A program made the translations under genes and the position numbers. From CAZVFX01 sp964626565 (lineage in GTDB: Bacteria > Myxococcota_A > UBA9042 > CAIXZC01), in assembly GCA_964626565.1 (NCBI GenBank), contig CAZVFX010000015.1, positions 1 to 64,000 on the forward strand: 64,000 nt of DNA. Direction: 5' to 3'. The notes under the pieces were generated by a model. It was not told the origin of the DNA. It saw nothing but the letters and a program-made list of their open reading frames with translations, and searched no databases. Shown here piece after piece: positions 37,401 through 44,275 of this stretch. How positions within the stretch are numbered: position 1 is the first letter of the stretch; each line of letters opens with the position of its first letter.

Positions 37401-40176
37401 CGCCGTCCATGTCCTCGTCTTCGAGGTCCGGAATCTTGTCGCCGTCAAGGTCCGCAGGGAAGGAGAAGGGGTCAAGGGGATCGGACGCGTAGGCCAATTC
37501 CATAGCGTCGGGGTAGCCGTCAGCGTCGTCGTCAAGGTCAGTGTTGTCACCAACACCGTCGCCGTCATTGTCCTCCCACTCAATGGGGTTGAGAGGGAAG
37601 GCGTCCAGGCCGTTCTCAACGCCGTCACCGTCCATGTCGAGGTCGGAAATGTCGGGGATTCCGTCGCCGTCGAGGTCCCCCGGGTGGTCTGCGAAGTCCA
37701 GGGGATCGAAACCGAGCTGGGCCTCATCGACGTCTGAGAAGCCGTCGCCGTCATCGTCCAAGTCGACGTTGTTGCCTATGCCATCGCCATCGGTGTCCAA
37801 CCATTCGGCCGGGTTGTTGGGGAATGCGTCCGCAGCGTTGTCCACGCCGTCGCCGTCACGGTCGTCATCCACCGCGTCCGGAATCTTGTCGCCGTCAAGG
37901 TCCGCAGGATAGGAGAAGGGGCTCGTGGGGTCGGTCTGGAAAAGCAGCTCCTGCTCATCGGAGAAGCCGTCGCCGTCATCGTCCAGGTCGGCGTTGTTGC
38001 CCACCCCGTCGCCGTCGATATCGAACCATTCGTCCGGGTCCTGAGGGAACGCGTCGTCCGCGTTGCCGACACCGTCACCATCGATGTCGGGGTCGGCGCT
38101 GTCCGCAATGCCGTCCCCATCCAGGTCGTCAGGATGACTTTCCGGATCCTTGGAGTCGGTGCCGGCGTCCTCTTCCACATCATCAGGATAGCCGTCACCG
38201 TCGTCATCGTCATCAGCGTTGTCGCCGATGCCGTCATCGTCCGTGTCGACTGCTTCGTCCGGGTCAAGAGGGAACGCGTCCTCCGCGTTACCCACGTCGT
38301 CCCCATCCACGTCCCAGTCGCTCGGGTCGGGTATGCCGTCTCCGTCCAGGTCCACCGGATGCACAGATGGGTCGAGGGGGTCGGTCCCCAGTTCTGCTTC
38401 AACCTCGTCCGAGTAGCCATCGTCGTCGTCGTCGGTGTCGGCATTATCACCTGTGCCGTCCGCGTCGGTGTCAACCGATTCGGTAGGATCAGCAGGGAAC
38501 GCGTCAAAATCGTTCAACACTGAATCGCCGTCCTGGTCGTCGTCCAACGCATCGGGTATGAGGTCACCATCCTGGTCGTCCGGTGCACTCTCTGCATCCA
38601 GCGGATCGGTGTCCAGCGCCGTCTCTTGCTCATCGGTGAATCCGTCGTTGTCGTCGTCCTTGTCGCCGTTGTCACCGACTCCGTCCTCATCGGTGTCCAC
38701 CGACTCATCAGGGTCGTAAGGAAAGACATCGTCGCCGTTGTCCACGCCATCACCGTCGATATCCGCGTCCTGGTCGTCGGGGGTTCCGTCGCCGTCCATG
38801 TCCGCAGGGTGGTCAGCGTCGTTCTTCGGGTTGAATCCTAAATCCTCCTCCACCGAATCGGGATAACCGTCGTTGTCGTCATCTTCATCAGCGTTGTCCC
38901 CCGCACCGTCGCCATCGAAGTCGGACCACTCGGTGGCATCCAACGGGAAAGCGTCGGCATCGTTGAGTACATCATCGCCATCTTTGTCAATATCATCTTC
39001 ATCGGGGATGCCGTCACCGTCCAGGTCTCCCGGCTTGTCCTCGCCATCTTTGGGGTTGGTGCCGGCAGCTTCCTCCAGCGCGTCGGGGTAACCGTCGCCA
39101 TCGTCATCGTTGTCCGCGTTGTCGCCAACTCCGTCTTCGTCGGTGTCGGTGTCTTCCGCGGCGTCCTCAGGGAATGCGTCATCTTCGTTGAGGGCGCCGT
39201 CGCCATCAACGTCGGAGTCCTCTTCGTCAGGAAGGAGGTCGCCATCAAGGTCGGCAGGAGTGCTGCTTGCGGCGCTGGGGTCTGAACCGTACTTCTCCTC
39301 CATCAGGTCGGGGTAGCCGTCGTTATCGTCGTCGGCGTCGACGTTGTTGCCTTCCCCGTCTCCGTCCGAATCAGCGGACTCGGAAGCGTCGGCGGGAAAA
39401 GCGTCCTTGGTGTTGTCCACGCCGTCCCCGTCCATATCCAGATCCTCTGCATCGGGGAGGCCGTCTTCGTCCAGGTCCTCGGGGTGGACGTCCTGGTCAT
39501 AGGCGTCGGTGCCGTACTTCTCTTCAAGGTCGTCGGAGTAACCGTCCCCGTCGTCATCCTCATCGGAATTGTCGCCGGTGCCGTCGCCATCGGTGTCGGT
39601 CCATTCCATGGCGTTCTCGGGGAACGCGTCGTCGGCATTGGCCATGCCGTCCCCGTCCACGTCGGAGTCGGCATCGTCGGGGGTGCCGTCTCCATCCAGG
39701 TCAGCAGGAGCCTCCGCTCCGTTCAAGGGGTCGGTGCCGTACTCCCCTTCCAACTCATCGGAGTAACCATCATTGTCGTCGTCGCCGTCACCATTATCGC
39801 CCACTCCGTCACCGTCGGTGTCAACGCTCTCGTCCGGATCATAGGGGAACGCGTCATCGTCATTGGCAACGTCGTCTCCGTCCAGGTCTTCATCCTCGGG
39901 ATCGGGTAACTTGTCGCCATCCAGGTCCGGGGGATGGGAGCCGGCGTTGTTCGGATCAGTGCCATAGGCCAGTTCGGTTTGAGTGTCGAAGCCGTCACCG
40001 TCCGGATCGCCCGGAATCGGGTCCACGGTTTCTAGAGTCGGAACATCGGCAGCCACCTCTTCGGGCGTGGCATCTTCGACGCCCGATTCCTGACCACACG
40101 ACCAGGCCCACAGCAACACCGACATCAACGCCACAACCGTCAGGACGGTCCGAATTGAATTCCCCCGCAAACTCAT
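31498..40176 (-). CDS. Teneurin-like YD/RHS giant lipoprotein
   Basis: A 2892-residue lipoprotein; GAGAGGTG lies upstream of the 40176 start and the signal peptide ends LLWAWSC. Domains in order: 13 thrombospondin-3-like Ca-binding units of about 75 residues (about 52-1018); a carboxypeptidase-regulatory-like domain (about 1048-1115, VRGQVWDQDGVAFEGA); a region with IPGTDFALHYSTEW and LPNQTVDWLWDGEDFMG (about 1357-1508) resembling the teneurin FN-plug; NHL-type repeats (about 1620-1838, ending VADAGNNVVRAI); YD repeats (about 1865-2690); an RHS core (GRWLAKDP and then NHIDPTGLW); and a 171-residue tip without a toxin motif that I recognise. The order parallels teneurin ectodomains. No immunity gene follows. 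A contact or delivery protein is inferred. Confidence 0.85.
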   Translation of the reverse strand: MSLRGNSIRTVLTVVALMSVLLWAWSCGQESGVEDATPEEVAADVPTLETVDPIPGDPDGDGFDTQTELAYGTDPNNAGSHPPDLDGDKLPDPEDEDLDGDDVANDDDAFPYDPDESVDTDGDGVGDNGDGDDDNDGYSDELEGEYGTDPLNGAEAPADLDGDGTPDDADSDVDGDGMANADDAFPENAMEWTDTDGDGTGDNSDEDDDGDGYSDDLEEKYGTDAYDQDVHPEDLDEDGLPDAEDLDMDGDGVDNTKDAFPADASESADSDGDGEGNNVDADDDNDGYPDLMEEKYGSDPSAASSTPADLDGDLLPDEEDSDVDGDGALNEDDAFPEDAAEDTDTDEDGVGDNADNDDDGDGYPDALEEAAGTNPKDGEDKPGDLDGDGIPDEDDIDKDGDDVLNDADAFPLDATEWSDFDGDGAGDNADEDDDNDGYPDSVEEDLGFNPKNDADHPADMDGDGTPDDQDADIDGDGVDNGDDVFPYDPDESVDTDEDGVGDNGDKDDDNDGFTDEQETALDTDPLDAESAPDDQDGDLIPDALDDDQDGDSVLNDFDAFPADPTESVDTDADGTGDNADTDDDDDGYSDEVEAELGTDPLDPSVHPVDLDGDGIPDPSDWDVDGDDVGNAEDAFPLDPDEAVDTDDDGIGDNADDDDDGDGYPDDVEEDAGTDSKDPESHPDDLDGDGIADSADPDIDGDGVGNADDAFPQDPDEWFDIDGDGVGNNADLDDDGDGFSDEQELLFQTDPTSPFSYPADLDGDKIPDAVDDDRDGDGVDNAADAFPNNPAEWLDTDGDGIGNNVDLDDDGDGFSDVDEAQLGFDPLDFADHPGDLDGDGIPDISDLDMDGDGVENGLDAFPLNPIEWEDNDGDGVGDNTDLDDDADGYPDAMELAYASDPLDPFSFPADLDGDKIPDLEDEDMDGDLVKNDLDAFPGDVNEWFDTDGDGIGNNADLDDDGDGYFDAVELQYMSDPVDASSTPPDIDGDLIPDPEDMDMDGDGVLNIDDAFPEDPDAWEEIMDESSFGGDYQDTIPPDADPDAFDTKKFSLVRGQVWDQDGVAFEGATMTVLDRPEYGSVETDANGWYTIPVNGGLTLTLVAHYEGFSEVQRKVDVPWNDMIVVEPVELVPYDPIGSEVFMSGDEEEVIVHTNTAAEHPITVAFTGDNLAVVEDAEGNLELTDFLTITATEYENPDQMPGILPNTSEFTYCVDVKAEGYDHVEFDQPVMLWTKDFLGFAVGDLVPTGFYDRTDGKWKPMGDGLVVELLDLDDDTIIDALDGDGDGVADDLDQDGDYADEVIGIDLELDAMPGDVYWRVAVDHFSPIDMNWPASGPPEDAEPPPDIWDYIEDLDKRRKCFGGGYSEINIRGRIMHEDIGIPGTDFALHYSTEWVPGFSMPISIPASGPTVPGSLSEIIVNWSIAGRSYSEILPALPNQTVDWLWDGEDFMGNLVNQRITLTTEIGFKYPASYYSSRASAESVGANFAAMGVEATGINAFRPVTLWRKNKRPIFRLRPETPANAWSVGVGWTPSTYHYYDGSSQSVLMGDGQQLRGDQFGVAINTVDTGILPYEIRAIDVDSDGVIYILPKGNPLVERQVIKIAPAKDPEPEVYVSMQNRIGDMAVGPDDNVYLTIGSYLWKVPRKTGNPVLMANLYLQFFNCFAYFGDYCLLNVDVDEFGYAFLVSRYPAAFGTSSMAIVAPDGTVLANPVDLQCTAFDMAVGPDGLMAAACKNGPVKKIDRNGTVESYPGWAPNCIEFFGYTDPAGITFLRDGSILVADEKCNRIRKILPEGVVTTLAGNGISEYSGDGEGPLSAGLDSPTDVVMGPDDAIYVADAGNNVVRAIAEVESAISLEEGQYGVPLETGEILIFGEKMEHLEARDMMTGIAVRQFVHDELGVLQKEVNPSGREIEFISDAQGKITSIIGYNGEETQLAYDQMGYLVSIIYPDGAEYLFDYHDNGLIKTKTTPMGGEFEYTYDETGRIIKAEDPRGGHTSYLSENLPEMAFSKTTTAEGKVTQYVDSSDDDGNQSSTMTNALGGEKLFTASSDGWEQLQVEPSGESAESLFGVDPKYDTRFVRENTMQTPSGLTSTTVSTRAYDDQQGLATYVNSTNGKATTTLYDTLAGVLTVTTPLGRVTEQVLDTDRGLLMEQSVGEILPMTYEHDEQGRTVKFVQGDRETSFAYDDANRTIIITDPMGNETESKFDEAGKLLWELRSDGSQWSFEYDSDGNLKSIIAPDGRLFDTKTDAVGLTEWISTPAGNTHSMSYNLDREQTGATYPSGETMQNELYKGLLMERNVAGEVSTFEYMDDGTGRLASATSADGVVTKLSYDGSAITQLQYVSPFPAAVDYVYNDDMLVDQISVAGATLQYEHDAEGMLSEVSGFNVDRVGSTTAVTSVSDGVLQLDYTYSEYGELDSMTWTVGGVVLYEVEVDHRADGRFSTKSEDIEAEHHDYAYEYDVLGRVKSVTLDGDKDEIYAYDEVTNRTSAKSPALGPIAVTAEFDDDDRLLSQGTWSAEYDSNGFAELVENSLTGESYEFDYTADGKLKSLVTPDGVSVEYLYDASGLRVARKVNGVQDRAYIYNSPEALLAVLDGSGQLDTLFIYVDLPVPIAMIQGGVTYYLIHDINLSVRLVVDQQGNVVQRLDYDAYGNMLYMEKPDFESFFTFATGTEEFGVIKGGLRDYFAPFGRWLAKDPIAPESTFNQYAYAAGDPVNHIDPTGLWEIGGYFYKLLGGGLSVGYKNGHVWLKGCAGAGLGAGATFDPTGGPPKTLSQKGYDGWNHVDAGLSARIPIVGGIGVGTTIPQSAFTDPCADIGIKGGVDIAGLKVFEVGGKYSRAQGYRPGKLNGGSWPPGKFTLRRGIWQDIASKSLKKSTKFGVRGRVSYCGTNVWRLW
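37120..40020 (-). repeat. 225-bp coding tandem repeat (13 thrombospondin-3-like units)
   Basis: Thirteen in-frame units of about 225 bases, each with one DAFP (or DVFP) landmark and several DxDGDG loops, e.g. DTDGDGVGDN, DDDNDGYSDE and PADLDGDGTPDD. Such Asp loops bind calcium in thrombospondin type-3 repeats. Units are diverged at DNA level, so the array is old or selected at protein level. Confidence 0.88.
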
Positions 40177-40391
40177 GTTGCACCTCTCTTCTTGGCTGTT
40201 TTGATGGTGAATCTTTCGACACAGTAAGTGCATACTACTCCCAAAGTACGTTGTTAAAGTGACATAGGATGAAAGTGGGTACCAAGGAGTTTTTGCGCGC
40301 GTGTAGAAAGAACCACCGGGCGCCGGCGGATAACTGGGAAAACGGCTGAATCTCGGCTATCATGGAGTGGTATTCTTCTTTGGGGAGAGAA
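40177..40391. other. Divergent intergenic region, 215 bases
   Basis: This gap separates the teneurin-like gene (minus) and the MopE-like gene (plus) and must hold both promoters. Ribosome-binding sites are clear at both ends (GAGAGGTG and GGGGAGAG). I see no consensus promoter, inverted repeat or RNA that I can support; a TATCAT 18 bases upstream of the plus-strand leader is only a weak -10 candidate. Confidence 0.4.
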
Positions 40392-42731
40392 ATGTCCAGA
40401 ATTGCCCTATTTGCAGGCGCCCTTTTGCTTCTGACTGCATGCACATCTTCGGACCCGGCCGCCACCGCTGACGTGGTCGATTCAGCAGACCCTGGTTTCG
40501 TTGGTCCGGAAACGTCGGCTCCGGAAGAAGTTCACATCGGCCCTGTTGACCAGCGGGACGATCCCGATGTCGATGCCGGCCCAGGCGGGCTGGGCGACTG
40601 GCAAGCGGACGCCCCGGGCGAGACCTGGGAGTTGTGCGTCTTTCCAGGAGGTTTCGGATGTGACTGCGAAACCTCGGAAGAGTGCCTGGATGGCTGGTGT
40701 GTGGACAGCCGTCACGGCAAGGTGTGTACTTCTGTCTGCATAGAAGAGTGCCCCGCCGGGTTCGAGTGCACCCAGGTGGGCTCGGGGACAGACCCGGTGT
40801 TCATCTGCCTGCCCTCGCATCTGTGGCTGTGCCGGCCGTGCACTGCAAGCGAACAGTGCTACGAGGGCCTGCCGGCCGACACTGGAGACAAATGCGTGAA
40901 GCTGGGCCCCTCGGGAGCATATTGCGGGGGGCATTGCAGTTCCAATGACGATTGCCCGGCTTCGTACTCGTGCCTGGAGGCGGACACCACCGAGGGAGGA
41001 GTGGTCAAGCAGTGTGCACCGGACGGACTGGCCTGCGAATGCACCGCGAAGTTCGTTGAGGCCGGCAGCTCTACCAACTGCTACGTCGAGAACGAATTCG
41101 GTGCGTGTTTCGGCCAGGCAGAGTGTTCTCCGGAAGGGCTCACTCAGTGCGATGCGGCAACTCCGGCGGCTGAGGACTGCAACGGCCAGGATGACGACTG
41201 TGACGGCGACGTGGACGAAGCGCTCGACGGCGAAGAATGCGAGATCGCGAGCGAATGGGGTGTTTGCACCGGCTCACTCTCGTGCCAGGAAGGGGAGTGG
41301 GATTGCACCGGCGATACCGCCCTCCCCGAGGCGTGCAACGGCGTAGATGACAATTGCGACGGAGAAGTGGACGAAGGTTTCGTCAACAGCGACGATGAGG
41401 GGGCTGCCGACTGCATCGACCCCGACGACGACAACGACGGAATTGATGACGTTGCCGACAATTGCCCTCTAAAGCCCAATCCCGACCAACTCGACTTCGA
41501 TTCGGACAATCAAGGCGACCAATGCGACGATGACGATGACGGCGACCTGGACCCCGACGCCACTGACTGTGAGCCTCTCAATCCGCTGGTGCACCATGCC
41601 ACCCTGGAAGACTGCAGCACCGAACAGGACGACGACTGCAACGGCAGCTCCAACGACGAGAATGCGGTAGGGTGTGCCCTATTCTTCGCAGACGAGGACG
41701 AGGATGGATACGGAGGGCAGCTTTTTGCGTGCTTCTGTGAACCGTATGGCTTCTACACCGCGAGCGGAGCCGGTGACTGCGAAGACCTGGCCCCCGAAGT
41801 GAACCCGGACGCACCGGAACTGTGCTCCGTCCCCGGAGACGATAATTGCGACGGGCTGGCCGACGACGCAACGGCAACCGATTGCGCCCAGTTCTACCTG
41901 GACGAGGACCAGGACGGCTTCGGTTCCGGAGCGCCCGTCTGCGCGTGTCAGCCGGCAGGAAAATACACCGCCACGATTCCCAGCGACTGCAATGATTCCA
42001 ACGCCGACATATTCCCGGGGGCCCAGGAACTGTGCGATGGGCTGGACAACAACTGCAACAATTTCACTGATGAGCAATTCCCGGACAGCGATCTGGATGG
42101 AACCTCAGACTGCATAGATCCCGACGACGACAACGACGGTACTCCCGACGTCGACGATTGCCAGCCGTTCAACCCGGGGGTACCCGTCTGTGCGGGCAAG
42201 GAATGCGGTGACGACGGATGCGGCGGCTCCTGCGGAGTCTGCCCCGGTGGTACCTCGTGCATCAACTTCCACTGTAGCTGCCAGTCCGATTGCGGCGCCA
42301 AGCAATGCGGTGATGACGGATGCGGCGGATCCTGCGGTGAATGCCCCCAGGGTTACGTGTGCCAGTCCGGCCACTGCGAGTGCCTGCCAAACTGCGCTGG
42401 AAAGCAGTGCGGCTCCGATGATTGTGGCGGCAATTGCGGCACCTGTGGCCAAGGCTATCACTGTACTGTCAACGGCATCTGTGAAGCCGACCCCAATCCG
42501 TGCGGCAACGTCACCTGGGCTGGGCAGTGCGTAGGTAATGTCCTGAAATACTGCCACGAGCCGGGCAACCCGGGCTCACCCTGTTTGCAGCCGCCCAACT
42601 GCACCTTGTCCTCGGGCGACTGTGGCGTCAGTTGCTGGTCCAGTGGGTTCTTCAGTGGAGTTTGCACCAGCGGCAACCAACCGGGAATCTGCTGGCCGGA
42701 GAACTACTGCAGCTATTGTGAGTGTTCCTGA
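40392..42731 (+). CDS. MopE-like Cys-rich lipoprotein
   Basis: A 779-residue lipoprotein starting after GGGGAGAG, with a signal peptide ending LLLLTAC. It contains Cys knots in the first 230 residues, then MopE-type loops CNGQDDDCDGDVDE, CNGVDDNCDGEVDE and CDGLDNNCNNFTDE, and Asp-rich Ca-binding stretches (DPDDDNDGIDDV). The C-terminal 180 residues carry three CGxDxCGGxCGxC modules and a GQCVGNVLKYC segment. The first two types are widespread in surface proteins of methanotrophs and myxobacteria. The CGGxCG and GQC modules recur in the next two genes on the opposite strand. It is tail-to-tail with the 506-residue lipoprotein, only two bases apart. No terminator is visible between them. Confidence 0.8.
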   Translation: MSRIALFAGALLLLTACTSSDPAATADVVDSADPGFVGPETSAPEEVHIGPVDQRDDPDVDAGPGGLGDWQADAPGETWELCVFPGGFGCDCETSEECLDGWCVDSRHGKVCTSVCIEECPAGFECTQVGSGTDPVFICLPSHLWLCRPCTASEQCYEGLPADTGDKCVKLGPSGAYCGGHCSSNDDCPASYSCLEADTTEGGVVKQCAPDGLACECTAKFVEAGSSTNCYVENEFGACFGQAECSPEGLTQCDAATPAAEDCNGQDDDCDGDVDEALDGEECEIASEWGVCTGSLSCQEGEWDCTGDTALPEACNGVDDNCDGEVDEGFVNSDDEGAADCIDPDDDNDGIDDVADNCPLKPNPDQLDFDSDNQGDQCDDDDDGDLDPDATDCEPLNPLVHHATLEDCSTEQDDDCNGSSNDENAVGCALFFADEDEDGYGGQLFACFCEPYGFYTASGAGDCEDLAPEVNPDAPELCSVPGDDNCDGLADDATATDCAQFYLDEDQDGFGSGAPVCACQPAGKYTATIPSDCNDSNADIFPGAQELCDGLDNNCNNFTDEQFPDSDLDGTSDCIDPDDDNDGTPDVDDCQPFNPGVPVCAGKECGDDGCGGSCGVCPGGTSCINFHCSCQSDCGAKQCGDDGCGGSCGECPQGYVCQSGHCECLPNCAGKQCGSDDCGGNCGTCGQGYHCTVNGICEADPNPCGNVTWAGQCVGNVLKYCHEPGNPGSPCLQPPNCTLSSGDCGVSCWSSGFFSGVCTSGNQPGICWPENYCSYCECS

Positions 42732-42733
42732 GT

Positions 42734-44257
42734 CTACTCAGCTTCGCACGCCGCGTACGCGGCTGCGCAAGGACCATCGACTGCGTCTTCGAGACATTGC
42801 TGGCTGATCAGCATGTTGCAGAAATCCATGACGCAAATAGAGAGATCTTCGAACAGTTCCTGGGAGTCGGGTGCGCCCGATTCCCAGCAGTTCATATAGC
42901 AGTTGCTGTCCGCGCCGCAGGTGAATACGCACTGGACGATGTCCATACACTTGAGACCCGCCTCGCAATGCCCCCCGATGCAAGTTGAACCCTCGGGACA
43001 ACCGCCGCAACTCCCACCACACCCGTCAGGTCCGCACTGCTTACCCGCACAATTCGGCTCACAGGTGAGCCCGCAAGCCTTGGGGAACTGCCCGGAAGGA
43101 TCTGAGTTTCCTGCGGTTCCGCAATCGTAATATCCTGCCCCCTGTTTCCAGCCGCAGTGAGGCTGCCACTGACAATTCTGCGATTGAAGTTGTCCCCCCT
43201 CGCACCAATGGAGTTTCTCTCCTTCGCAGCAGCCCTCGAAACTAATGCCGCCACAGGCACCGCCCGGCTTGCACTGGCCCTGCCCATCGCAAACCTGACC
43301 ACCGGGGCACTGACCGCACTGGCCCCCGCAACCGTCCGGGCCGCAGTCCTTGTTGAAGCAGTCGGTAGTGCAGCCGACACACACTCCATCGGCGCACTCC
43401 GTCGCACCCGGACACTGGCCGCACTGCCCCCCGCAACTATCCGGGCCGCACTGTTTGCCCGCACATGCAGGCACGCACCCGCCCTGGTTGCACGCACCGA
43501 AAGCCCCGGCGCAACCGGCTATGCGCTCGTTCTGGAAACACGCCTCCCCGGGGCCCCATTTGCCGCACTTCTGGAAGACGCAATAATAGACCGCCTGGGC
43601 CTTCCCCACCGCGCTCTCGGTCCCGTCGTCGAAACAATCCAGCATACACTCAGGCTCGGGCTGACCGCACTTCTTGGCGAGCATGCAGGAGAGGATGGTC
43701 TTGCAATCCTTCTGTCCCGTAGACACACACGCCCCGTTGACACACTCCGTCGCAGCCGGACAACCGGAAGGCTGACTCCATGCGTAGCCGTCTCCCTCGC
43801 AGGTAATCACCGCGTTACCGGCGCACGCCTTCTGCCCCGGAGTGCAGATCTGCTCCGGCTTCATGCACTCCCCGCCAGCGCAAACCTCGCCCTCCGGACA
43901 GGGGGTGGCGTCGGACCATCCCGACCCGTCGGCCAGGCAGGCCGCAATTCCCCCGCCCTGACACTTCACCTGCCCCGGCGTACACTCCCCGGGCCGGCAG
44001 ATGAACTGAGGGTCACAGTGCTCGCCGGAGGAACACTCCCCGCAGTTCCCACCGCAGCCGTCTTCGCCGCACTCCTTGCCGTCACATTCAGGCGTGCAGA
44101 CTCTCTCCTCCGGCGCCGAGGCGCCGTCGGCCCCTGCCACCGGTGCGTGATCCGGGCTGGCGTAGATGTCCGAAATTGACGGAGAAGGGGAACCGCCACC
44201 GCAGGCGGATAGTGTCATGAGGGACAGGAGAAAGAGGACGAAAGATGGACGAAACAT
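42734..44257 (-). CDS. Cys-rich lipoprotein with ten-cysteine modules (smaller paralog)
   Basis: A 507-residue lipoprotein with a signal peptide ending MTLSAC. Order: CGEDGCGGNCGEC module; two Gln/Gly-rich Cys knots; ten-Cys module 1 (about 43710-43490); three CGPDxCGGxCGxC modules; a GCC-x-G-x-x-L-x-W-C segment with CGWKQGAGYYDCG; a further CGGSCGGC module; and ten-Cys module 2 at the C-terminus (about 42960-42737). The upstream 1482-residue gene ends 18 bases before its start, so they are probably co-transcribed. The two share all module types and are paralogs of unequal length. A cell-surface, disulfide-rigid protein is inferred; the role is unknown. Confidence 0.8.
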   Translation of the reverse strand: MFRPSFVLFLLSLMTLSACGGGSPSPSISDIYASPDHAPVAGADGASAPEERVCTPECDGKECGEDGCGGNCGECSSGEHCDPQFICRPGECTPGQVKCQGGGIAACLADGSGWSDATPCPEGEVCAGGECMKPEQICTPGQKACAGNAVITCEGDGYAWSQPSGCPAATECVNGACVSTGQKDCKTILSCMLAKKCGQPEPECMLDCFDDGTESAVGKAQAVYYCVFQKCGKWGPGEACFQNERIAGCAGAFGACNQGGCVPACAGKQCGPDSCGGQCGQCPGATECADGVCVGCTTDCFNKDCGPDGCGGQCGQCPGGQVCDGQGQCKPGGACGGISFEGCCEGEKLHWCEGGQLQSQNCQWQPHCGWKQGAGYYDCGTAGNSDPSGQFPKACGLTCEPNCAGKQCGPDGCGGSCGGCPEGSTCIGGHCEAGLKCMDIVQCVFTCGADSNCYMNCWESGAPDSQELFEDLSICVMDFCNMLISQQCLEDAVDGPCAAAYAACEAE

Positions 44258-44275
44258 GCTTGTCGGTCCTTTGCT

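Noticed and set aside
39267..40262. Arg/Pro-rich 331-codon plus-strand frame
   Set aside because: It is the mirror of the Asp-rich thrombospondin-3 repeats on the minus strand, with Arg-rich low complexity and no start signal.
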